Positions 1-5,789 of a stretch of 9,956 nucleotides of DNA are shown here, piece after piece. Position numbers and translations under genes: made by a program. How positions within the stretch are numbered: position 1 is the first letter of the stretch; each line of letters starts with the position of its first letter. Below the pieces are notes generated by a model, which saw nothing but the letters and a program-made list of their open reading frames with translations, made no database searches and was not told the DNA's origin. The stretch is from an uncultured Campylobacter sp. (GTDB taxonomy: Bacteria; Campylobacterota; Campylobacteria; Campylobacterales; Campylobacteraceae), in NCBI RefSeq assembly GCF_938045535.1, contig NZ_CALIMQ010000134.1, forward strand, positions 1 to 9,956, given 5' to 3'.

Positions 1-995
1 AGCGAAATTCCGCGAAAAAACCGGGCGCAAGATCTTAAACCGAGCCGTCCGCGAGCTTGCGAGCTCATCGGGGCGAGATTTAAAATTTCATAACGCGTGG
101 GCTCGCCGTGAAATTTAAAATTTCACGCGGCCGCGCACAGTGTCATGTGTCGCTACGAGATTCTAAATTTCATGTCGAGCGCACCGTGAAATTAATCTGT
201 CGGTCGCGCAGCAGATCGCCGCATGATCTAAAATTCGCGCTTGCGCCGCGACATGCACCGCCGCGAGTTGAATTACGCGGCAGGCGAGCTAAATTTTACG
301 CCCGCGCGATCAGTCATGTTGGCGGAGATTTGCGGTGCCCAGATTAAATTTTACATACCGCCGTGTAGCGCCTGCAGTGGGCGCGGATGTCTGATCCGCT
401 CTGCTTGCAAAGGCGCAGGCGGCTATAGTTGCGCGGTAATAGGATTAAATTTTACGAGCCGCTGCGTCGCGGCATGAATTTTCGCGTTGCATCGGTCGCT
501 GCGAACTGAATTTGCGCGACGACTATATGCCGCTGCGCGCTTGTAAATTAAATTGCACTTTATGCGCCCGCCGTCTGATTGGCGTGTGATTGAAATTTGC
601 GCGCCGCTGCTTGTTATAAATTTAGATCGCTGCACGCCGCGCCATAGCTGTCGTGAAATTTTAAATTGCATGTCGTACGCACGAGCTAGCCGTGAAATTT
701 AAAATTTTATGCAGGCGTGAAATTTGCTTCGCGTTACGCTGTGTCGTACATCATCGCGAGCCAAATTATGCGCTGCTGCGGAATTAAAGTCTTGCATACC
801 CGCTGCTACCGCTCGGGCGCCGTATGCCTGGCGGCTCCGTTTTGCGATCCGTTCGTGCCGTATTTGTTGCGGTTAGTTACGCACGTCGCCGCGCCGCAGT
901 GCGAGATTTTGCGTCGAGCTCTATTTTAGAGTTTTGATTTGCAGCGAGATTTTACGGCGCGCAATAGCGCTAAATTCCATCCTGCGTGAGATTTT
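1..995. other. Gene-poor region with AAATTT words
   Basis: No convincing gene is seen. Open frames in this stretch are short (under about 85 codons), overlap each other on both strands and lack good ribosome sites. The sequence alternates GC-rich stretches with AT-only words such as AAATTTAAAATTT (111-123) and TAAATTTTA (near 290, 345 and 446), roughly every 30-60 bases. A near-perfect palindrome lies at 107-127 (CGTGAAATTT arms), and related copies occur near 652-668 and 691-708. The only recognisable coding trace is the zinc-finger relic at 361-438, listed separately. The region may be decayed coding DNA; that is an inference. Confidence 0.6.
361..438 (+). pseudogene. Relic of CxxCxGxG zinc-finger domain
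   Basis: Read from 361, the 26 codons give a peptide with CSACSGRG, then LIRSACKGAG and GGYS. Codons 1562-1639 of the downstream gene give CANCGGRG, LICPDCKGAG and GGYS in the same register. I count 55 of 78 identical bases with no gap and 17 of 26 identical residues; 18 of the 23 differences are transitions and many are silent. In the relic the first cysteine of the second knuckle is Arg, so that zinc site would be lost. The frame ends at a stop at 475-477 and has no plausible start nearby. I read it as a decayed partial duplicate of the downstream gene; descent from an unseen paralogue is equally possible. Confidence 0.6.
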
Positions 996-1026
996 GGAAT
1001 TTTAAAATTCCCTTTCGCGGTATAAT
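996..1026 (+). promoter_or_regulatory. Promoter with overlapping 16-bp palindrome
   Basis: TATAAT at 1021-1026 is a consensus -10 box, 95 bases before the ATG of the large gene. The perfect palindrome GGAATTTTAAAATTCC at 996-1011 covers the place where a -35 box would sit. Epsilonproteobacterial sigma-70 promoters usually lack a conserved -35, so the -10 alone is meaningful. The palindrome might bind a regulator, but the same AAATTT-type words are common in this DNA and it may simply be one of them. A second, imperfect copy follows at 1063-1077. Confidence 0.55.
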
Positions 1027-1108
1027 TATATGAAATGCTAAAATTTGCGGGATCTTAATAAAGGAATTTTAAAATTTATGCGGCGCGGCTTTGTGGCGTG
1101 CCTGCAAG

Positions 1109-1115
1109 AAAGGAG
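1109..1115 (+). promoter_or_regulatory. Ribosome site fixing start at 1121
   Basis: AAAGGAG ends five bases before the ATG at 1121. This favours 1121 over the in-frame TTG at 1091, which has no comparable site in front of it. Confidence 0.75.
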
Positions 1116-1120
1116 CGATC

Positions 1121-3751
1121 ATGGACAAGCTGGATAAAGAGGAGCTTGCAGAGGCGTTTGTCGCTAGACTCAAAGCTTTAACGCGTAGCGGTGGCGCCGA
1201 TCTGCGTGAGCTTGATCGCGAGTTCTACGGATTTAGCGTGCGACTTGGCGTGCGTTACGACTTCGCCGGCAAGTTTAGCGTCTCGCAGATAAGCGGCGGC
1301 GAGCGCGCTCAGCTGCATTTCGCAGATATCGCGCAGTTCGAAGCTCACGCACGCGAATGTCTGCATGCGGCAAGCACTGATGCAGAGCTAAGCGAGGCCT
1401 TTATGCTACGCCTGCGTGCAGATCCCCAAAAAGCCGCTACGAATGCGGATCAAATCATAAAATTCTACGATTTTAAGCCCTTTAGCGTTCAGCTGCGTTG
1501 CGAGCATTGCAGCGGATCGGGCAGGAGGCGCTGCAAAGCCTGCGAAGGCGCAGGCAAGGCGCCATGCGCTAACTGCGGCGGGCGCGGACGCTTGATCTGC
1601 CCCGATTGCAAGGGCGCCGGTGGCTATAGCCGCGCGGCTTTAAGCTCTACGGACGCTCATGCGCGCGGCCTTTCTGGAGGCGACTCTGCAGGCTCTGCGT
1701 CAAATTCTATGGGCTATCGCTTCATTCCCTGCGCTAGCTGCGGCGGTAGCGGCTCGCGCATTTGTCCCGCTTGCGGCGGTGCGGGTAGATTGCGTTGCGA
1801 AAAGTGTGGCGGTGCGGGTGATTTTCGCTGCGAGCACTGCGATGGGCGCGGGTATTTCACTCGCACCGGCAAAGTAGCCGCTTATGCCCGCCCGAGCGTC
1901 AGCATAGGCGCTAGCTCGCAGGTTTTTGGGCGTGAGCTGCTGGAGTTTTTATGCAGCAAGGGCGTAGGTTTTGTAGTTCGCAGACTTTTGTTTCGTCTAA
2001 GCTCGCTGCGAGCGGTGCAGGGCGGCTGCGAAGCGGTATTTAGCGCGGAGGAGGAGTTTTTGCGCTTGAGTTTTGCCGTCTGCGGCAAGGCTTACGATGC
2101 GGCGTGCTTCGGCGGCGTGACATTCGTAAGACCTAGCTTTTTTGACGAAGTTTTTGCGTCGGAGCTTGCGGCGGCACGTGGTGCGCCCGCTAGGCTAGGG
2201 CGGGACGATGCGCAAAGCCTTTTTGCGCTATTTCGCGCAAAGCCTGCGCTGGATGCGGCGATGCGCCTAGCTAGTGCTAAGCTGCGCGGCGAGACGCTAA
2301 ATCTTGATCAGTTGCGCGGCTCGGACGGGCATTTTAACTCTGTAAATTCTACTTGCGGCACGGCCGATTGCGACGCTTTGAGCCTTGCGAAAGACGCTCC
2401 GCGCAAAGAAAATCTCGAGGGCGGCGCGAGCGTAAAATTTGCGGGCACGAAATTCGCGAGCGCTTCGGCAAATTCTATGGGCTTGGAAGATAATCGCTTG
2501 GGGTTGCGCGGAGAGCAAGGCAGGTTCGCAGGAGGAGTGAGCGGTGGCATAAAATTTGCTGGGGCAGATCTTTCGGGAGAGAATTCTGCCGGCGATTTTG
2601 AGGCTAGGCAGCAAAACGACGAAGCTCTCGCGCAGAATGGACCTAATTTTGCAGGCTTGCAAGAGGACTTAAGCAACACTTCTGATCGCGCCGCGGAGGG
2701 TCTTTGTGAATTATACGGCGAGCGAGATTACCGAGATTTAAGCGCCTTGGGTGCTGAAAATTCCACAAATTCCATAGACTCCGCTGCGATAAATTCTGCA
2801 AATTCCGAAAACCTCGCCGCTGCAAAATTTAAAAATCGCGCGAATACGCAAGATCCTGCGTCAAATTCTAAAATTTCGCCCTTTGCACGATTAAAGAAAT
2901 TCTTTTTCCCACGTTCTTTGCGCGAGGATTGCGCGCAGAGTTTCGCCGTGGCGATTATGCGCGTTTGCGAGGGCTTTATTTCGCAGCAATGCGCTCGCGA
3001 TTTGGGCAGCGCGATGGCTAGGGCTCTTGGCGTGCTAAGCCCACGCTATGACCGCGCGGTGTGGTGCATAGGCGGAGGCACGCTCATCGCGGCGGCTGCG
3101 CTGGCGTGCGAGGGCTGCTTCGAGATGATCTTTGCGGAGCATTATTTTTGGGCACTTGCGTGCGGTGCGGTAATCGCTGCTGCGGAGCTGTTAGGCGGTG
3201 TGGCGCTGTGGCTGGCAAGCGCAGTGTGGTGCACCGTAAAAGCTCGTAAAATTCCGCGAGAATATCGCTGCGGCAGAGGCGGCGCGGCGTTTGCTCGCTT
3301 TTGCAAAACTCTGCTCTGCGCCATTTTGGCTAGCGCAATCTACGGAGGCGCGGCAAATACGGGCTATGTGCCGAAAACGGGCGCAGCATGGCTGCTGCGA
3401 GGGTGGATGCCTGCATTTTTTGAGGACGAAAATTCCGCTTCTGCGAGTGATGGCGTAAATTCTGTAGACGAAAATTCTACGAGCGCAAGCTCTAGCGGCT
3501 CTGAAAGCCCTGCTTCAAATTCCGCTTCCAGGGCGACTAAGGATTCCGCTGCGATGCAAAAGGATAAAATTTTATATATCCAAAAAAGCATCGGAGTGAA
3601 GCAGGATGGGATTTTTGGCGCACGCACGCTAAAAAAGGCGAGAGAGGTTTTGGATCAAAATTTAAGCGGCGTCGATGAAATTTACGAAGCTCTAAAAAGC
3701 AAAGAGCAGGCGAGAACGAACCCGAACTCTAGCGATCAAACTGCGCCTTAA
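1121..3751 (+). CDS. Zinc-finger, membrane, PG-binding-like protein
   Basis: This is an 876-residue protein whose function I do not recognise. Residues 1-126 form a mixed-charge N-terminal part. Residues 127-244 carry eight CxxCxGxG knuckles in two groups of four (CEHC, CKAC, CANC, CPDC, then CASC, CPAC, CEKC, CEHC), the zinc-binding pattern of the DnaJ cysteine-rich domain; there is no J-domain HPD motif. Residues about 245-400 look globular, and 400-586 are a low-complexity linker rich in Asn-Ser and Lys-Phe. Hydrophobic segments lie near 648-668, 680-706 and 727-747. A second Ser/Asn-rich linker (768-815) leads to a C-terminal motif near 817-850 (IQKSIGVKQDGIFGARTL) resembling peptidoglycan-binding domain 1. 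I infer a membrane protein with a zinc-ribbon part on one side and a wall-binding tail on the other. It is probably co-transcribed with the secreted Sel1 gene 57 bases downstream. Confidence 0.8.
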   Translation: MDKLDKEELAEAFVARLKALTRSGGADLRELDREFYGFSVRLGVRYDFAGKFSVSQISGGERAQLHFADIAQFEAHARECLHAASTDAELSEAFMLRLRADPQKAATNADQIIKFYDFKPFSVQLRCEHCSGSGRRRCKACEGAGKAPCANCGGRGRLICPDCKGAGGYSRAALSSTDAHARGLSGGDSAGSASNSMGYRFIPCASCGGSGSRICPACGGAGRLRCEKCGGAGDFRCEHCDGRGYFTRTGKVAAYARPSVSIGASSQVFGRELLEFLCSKGVGFVVRRLLFRLSSLRAVQGGCEAVFSAEEEFLRLSFAVCGKAYDAACFGGVTFVRPSFFDEVFASELAAARGAPARLGRDDAQSLFALFRAKPALDAAMRLASAKLRGETLNLDQLRGSDGHFNSVNSTCGTADCDALSLAKDAPRKENLEGGASVKFAGTKFASASANSMGLEDNRLGLRGEQGRFAGGVSGGIKFAGADLSGENSAGDFEARQQNDEALAQNGPNFAGLQEDLSNTSDRAAEGLCELYGERDYRDLSALGAENSTNSIDSAAINSANSENLAAAKFKNRANTQDPASNSKISPFARLKKFFFPRSLREDCAQSFAVAIMRVCEGFISQQCARDLGSAMARALGVLSPRYDRAVWCIGGGTLIAAAALACEGCFEMIFAEHYFWALACGAVIAAAELLGGVALWLASAVWCTVKARKIPREYRCGRGGAAFARFCKTLLCAILASAIYGGAANTGYVPKTGAAWLLRGWMPAFFEDENSASASDGVNSVDENSTSASSSGSESPASNSASRATKDSAAMQKDKILYIQKSIGVKQDGIFGARTLKKAREVLDQNLSGVDEIYEALKSKEQARTNPNSSDQTAP

Positions 3752-3798
3752 CGATAAATCCGCGCCTTAGGCTTGGCAGGCGATCTTAAAAAACCAAA

Positions 3799-3803
3799 AA
3801 GGA
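3799..3803 (+). promoter_or_regulatory. Ribosome site fixing start at 3809
   Basis: AAGGA lies five bases before the ATG at 3809. It overlaps the ATG at 3803, so that codon is too close to use, and the TTG at 3773 has no site. The choice at 3809 also puts a normal signal peptide at the N-terminus. Confidence 0.6.
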
Positions 3804-3808
3804 TGAAA

Positions 3809-4441
3809 ATGAAAAATAAAATTTTAATTCTAGTATTCGCTGCGGCGCTTTCCGCAAATTTCGCGCTAGCCGAAAATTTTGAAATCACCGCAGACGATAT
3901 AAGCCGGGCTACAAAATCCTGCGATAAGGGCGATATGAAGTTGTGCGGGGCGTTGGCGCAGATTTATAATTATGGCTGGGGCGTGCCGCAAGATCTGCTA
4001 AAGGCTGCGCCGTTATACGTCAAAGCTTGCAAAGGCGGCGATGTGGAGTCGTGCGTAAATTTAGGCATTTTGTATCAAAGCGGAGAGGGGATGCCGCGCG
4101 ATGAGGCGAAGGCGGCGGAGCTGTTTGACAAAGCCTGCGATGACGGGCACGCGATAGGCTGCAGTAACGCAGGCTCTGCGTATATCAGAGGCAGAGGCGT
4201 GCGCAAAGACGCTATAAAGGGCGTAGGTTACTATGTGCGCGGTTGCGATATGGATATCGCGGATAGCTGGCTTGCGTGTTTAAATTTAGCACGTCTTTAC
4301 GAGGGCATAGATAATGTTAAAGCCGTAGAATACTACAAAAAGGCCTGCGAGCTAGGCGGCAAGGATAGATTTATGAGCTCGGTAGCGGAACATGAAAGGG
4401 CATGGCAAAGCTCATGCGAAAGCTACGAAAGGCTTAAATAG
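3809..4441 (+). CDS. Secreted cysteine-rich Sel1-repeat protein (Hcp-like)
   Basis: The product is 210 residues. Residues 1-21 are a signal peptide (basic MKNK, hydrophobic core, ALA before the likely cleavage), so the mature protein should be periplasmic or exported. The rest consists of Sel1-like repeats with exactly 36-residue spacing: cysteine pairs at 38/46, 74/82 and 110/118, a fourth pair at 146/157 with a three-residue insertion, then C180 and C203. In the Helicobacter cysteine-rich protein family such pairs form one disulfide per repeat, and the repeats act as binding scaffolds; some members bind beta-lactams. The motifs GWGVPQD, GEGMPRD and GRGVRKD mark the repeat turns. It follows the zinc-finger/membrane gene on the same strand and is probably in its operon, which hints at a shared envelope role, though no partner can be named. 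Confidence 0.85.
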   Translation: MKNKILILVFAAALSANFALAENFEITADDISRATKSCDKGDMKLCGALAQIYNYGWGVPQDLLKAAPLYVKACKGGDVESCVNLGILYQSGEGMPRDEAKAAELFDKACDDGHAIGCSNAGSAYIRGRGVRKDAIKGVGYYVRGCDMDIADSWLACLNLARLYEGIDNVKAVEYYKKACELGGKDRFMSSVAEHERAWQSSCESYERLK

Positions 4442-4474
4442 CCCGCAAATCCATGCTTTGAAGCATACCCTCGC

Positions 4475-4503
4475 GCTCGTATTTTGTCTCCTAAAATACG
4501 AGC
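4475..4503 (+). other. Perfect 11-bp hairpin after the Sel1 gene
   Basis: The arms GCTCGTATTTT (4475-4485) and AAAATACGAGC (4493-4503) pair perfectly around a 7-base loop, 33 bases past the Sel1 stop. There is no run of T after it, so it is not a classical intrinsic terminator, although it could protect the transcript's 3' end. A smaller stem (ATGCT/AGCAT) lies just before it at 4453-4466. It overlaps the left arm of the 32-bp inverted repeat. Confidence 0.5.
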
Positions 4504-4621
4504 CCGCTAAGAACCATAGCGATTTCGCATAAATAGCGCAAATCTAAACATCAAGTATCCTGTAGGAGCGGAAACATAACGACGCAAGCTCTTAGCGGGC
4601 TCGTATTTTAGGAGACAAAAT
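4481..4621. repeat. 32-bp perfect inverted repeat, 77-bp spacer
   Basis: Bases 4481-4512 are the exact reverse complement of 4590-4621, enclosing 77 bases. Read outward, each arm ends in AGGAGACAAAAT, that is, a ribosome-site-like AGGAG followed by AT; the next base is C on the right and A on the left. The right arm therefore stands where the leader of the broken histidine-phosphatase gene would be. Possible readings are an invertible control segment, a small non-autonomous element with terminal inverted repeats, or two head-to-head copies of one gene leader. The flanking bases show no target-site duplication, and no recombinase is present in the window. Confidence 0.8.
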
Positions 4622-4826
4622 CATTACTACGCTAGCGCTGATCCGCCACGTTACGCCGCTGATCGATCGCGGCGTGTGTGACGCCGCAGAGGCTGCACGG
4701 CGCGCGATCCTGTATGATACTACGCAAAGCTTAGCTTTGTGGCAAACCGATAAATTTAAAAGTAGCGCCACATACGAAAAGCTTGCCGGCATAAGCCGAA
4801 TATACTCCTCGCCGCTGCCGCGCGAG
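4620..4826 (+). pseudogene. Truncated histidine-phosphatase family gene
   Basis: An open frame from 4620 reads ITTLALIRH, with the catalytic-type Leu-Ile-Arg-His at 4638-4649. It continues through CDAAEAARRAILYDTT to IYSSPLPR at 4800-4823, which resembles the second conserved block of the histidine phosphatase (phosphoglycerate mutase-like) superfamily, where the text usually runs SSPLPRA followed by QTA. A ribosome site (AGGAG, 4610-4614) is well placed for 4620, but that codon is ATC rather than ATG; the first usable start is a GTG at 4674, after the catalytic His. After PLPR the frame runs antisense into the 3' end of the glycosylase gene and family resemblance stops, so the C-terminal part with the second catalytic His is missing. 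I infer a dead 5' fragment; the family call is from memory of the motifs. Confidence 0.55.
4676..4788 (+). repeat. Direct repeat, copy 1 (histidine-phosphatase fragment)
   Basis: This matches 5498-5611. The first 65 bases align without gaps with 4 differences, including a long identical stretch over the ILYDTTQSLAL codons; the remaining part carries a one-base length difference and more substitutions, mostly transitions. Confidence 0.85.
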
Positions 4827-4832
4827 ATGGCG

Positions 4833-5273
4833 TTAAATTTTAACCCTTTCCCACGGCTCTATCTCACCCTCGACCTTTTTAAAAATACTCGCGATTTCTA
4901 TATTTTTTACGCTTAAATTTCGCTCGTAAGCCTTGATATCGCGCGACTTTAGCTTCTCTTGCAAAAATGCGAATTCATACTCGATCTGACCGCGAGCGAC
5001 GCTGATTTTAGCCAAATTTCGCGCGTCAAATTTGCCCACCTTCGCGGCGTCAAATTTATACCCGCGAGCGCAGCCCTCCTCATAAACTTCCGCCAGATAC
5101 GCATTTACCTCCTCTAGCGCGTTTTCGTGCGCGTAAAAGCGGTCAAGCTGCGGGTGATTTTTGTAGCCCTTAGTAAGCCCAGCCAGCGCGTTTTTAGCTA
5201 GCAGTGCCTCGCGCCAAAGCGCCACGAGCCCCTTTGCGTCGAGATATTTAAAGCTTATCGTCCAAAGTCTCAT
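4833..5273 (-). CDS. Pyrimidine dimer DNA glycosylase (endonuclease V family)
   Basis: The product is 146 residues and intact. It opens with MRLWTISFKYLDAKGLVALWREALLA and continues with KGYKNHPQL, the signature of the bacterial Pyr_excise family related to phage T4 endonuclease V. That family cuts the glycosyl bond at UV-induced pyrimidine dimers and nicks the backbone, starting base-excision repair in the cytoplasm. Arg21-Glu22 in LWREALL correspond in position to Arg22-Glu23 of T4 endonuclease V, Glu23 being catalytic; T4 uses an N-terminal Thr, whereas this family begins Met-Arg-Leu-Trp, so the N-terminal nucleophile is not certain. The ribosome site is weak (AAAGG upstream). Its 3' end converges with the broken histidine-phosphatase gene, and the whole gene lies between the two direct-repeat copies, suggesting it arrived or was trapped by rearrangement. 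Confidence 0.85.
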   Translation of the reverse strand: MRLWTISFKYLDAKGLVALWREALLAKNALAGLTKGYKNHPQLDRFYAHENALEEVNAYLAEVYEEGCARGYKFDAAKVGKFDARNLAKISVARGQIEYEFAFLQEKLKSRDIKAYERNLSVKNIEIASIFKKVEGEIEPWERVKI

Positions 5274-5405
5274 TTTCGCCTTTCATTAAATTTACAGCCG
5301 TTTTTCGGGCCAAATTTGGCGCGGTTTGACCCGCAAATCGCTGGATTTATACCGCAAATTTACCCGCCGCATCGCCTCACTTTGCTAAAAAGCCGGAGCG
5401 ACCGA

Positions 5406-5498
5406 TCATATCATCACGAAATATTCGCCTTTCATCACGTTAGCCTGCACCTTACTCGCCTCGTCGCCGCCGCTTTTGAACGCACCCTTTAGGCTTTG
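5406..5498 (-). pseudogene. Orphan C-terminal coding fragment
   Basis: On the minus strand about 30 codons of protein-like sequence (LKGAFKSGGDEASKVQANV, then MKGEYFVMI) end at a TGA at 5406-5408. Upstream, coding character stops exactly where the second histidine-phosphatase copy begins at 5498, so the rest of the gene appears to be missing. A weak stem followed by TTTTT lies just past the stop (about 5386-5405), as expected for the natural end of a gene. I do not recognise the family. A chance open frame cannot be excluded because it is so short. Confidence 0.4.
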
Positions 5499-5611
5499 TG
5501 CGACGCTGCAGAGGCCGCACGGCTCGCGATCCTGTATGATACTACGCAAAGCTTAGCTTTGTATGAAAACCGACAAATTTAAAAGCAGCGCCGCGCAGGA
5601 AAAGCTCGCTC
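5498..5611 (+). pseudogene. Second, frameshifted histidine-phosphatase fragment
   Basis: This is copy 2 of the repeat at 4676-4788. Read from 5499 it gives CDAAEAARLAILYDTTQSLAL, then a one-base insertion near 5563 shifts the frame and reaches TAA at 5580-5582. The original frame resumes afterwards as DKFKSSAAQEKLAR. There is no LIRH block and no start codon, so it cannot encode a working enzyme. It abuts the orphan fragment at a sharp junction at 5498. Confidence 0.6.
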
Positions 5612-5789
5612 GCACAAGGGATAAAATTTTACCCAAGCAGAGCGATCTAGTTCAATTCACAGGCGCCTTAAATTTAGCCGCGATCTGCCGACGTTAAAAT
5701 TTTACCTCGCTGCGCATTTAAAATTTACCCGCTTATTGCAGTCTATCCTGCTTTGCAAACTCGCAAATCGCACCTTTAAATTTGCCTGC
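5612..5789. other. Gene-free stretch with a 21-bp direct repeat
   Basis: No gene is seen. AAATTT words recur (5667, 5694, 5718, 5778). The 21-base unit at 5721-5741 recurs at 5778-5798, overlapping the 3' end of the next gene, with four differences that are all transitions (A/G, C/T, T/C, G/A). Confidence 0.5.

Noticed and set aside
108..929. Several open frames of 70-82 codons on both strands
   Set aside because: They overlap each other, lack ribosome sites, have arginine/cysteine-rich composition typical of GC-rich noise, and only 361-438 shows any homology.
1091..1120. TTG start at 1091 for the large gene
   Set aside because: No ribosome site in front of it, whereas AAAGGAG is ideally placed for the ATG at 1121.
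2297..2679. Minus-strand frames of about 120 codons inside the large gene
   Set aside because: They are antisense to a well-supported gene and arise from its linker composition; no ribosome site or family motif.
3773..3808. TTG start at 3773 for the Sel1 gene
   Set aside because: It would place a charged 12-residue extension before the signal peptide, and the ribosome site fits 3809.
4481..4621. Insertion sequence with target-site duplication
   Set aside because: Flanks (ending CTCGT on the left, starting CATTA on the right) are not duplicated and there is no transposase; kept only as an inverted repeat.
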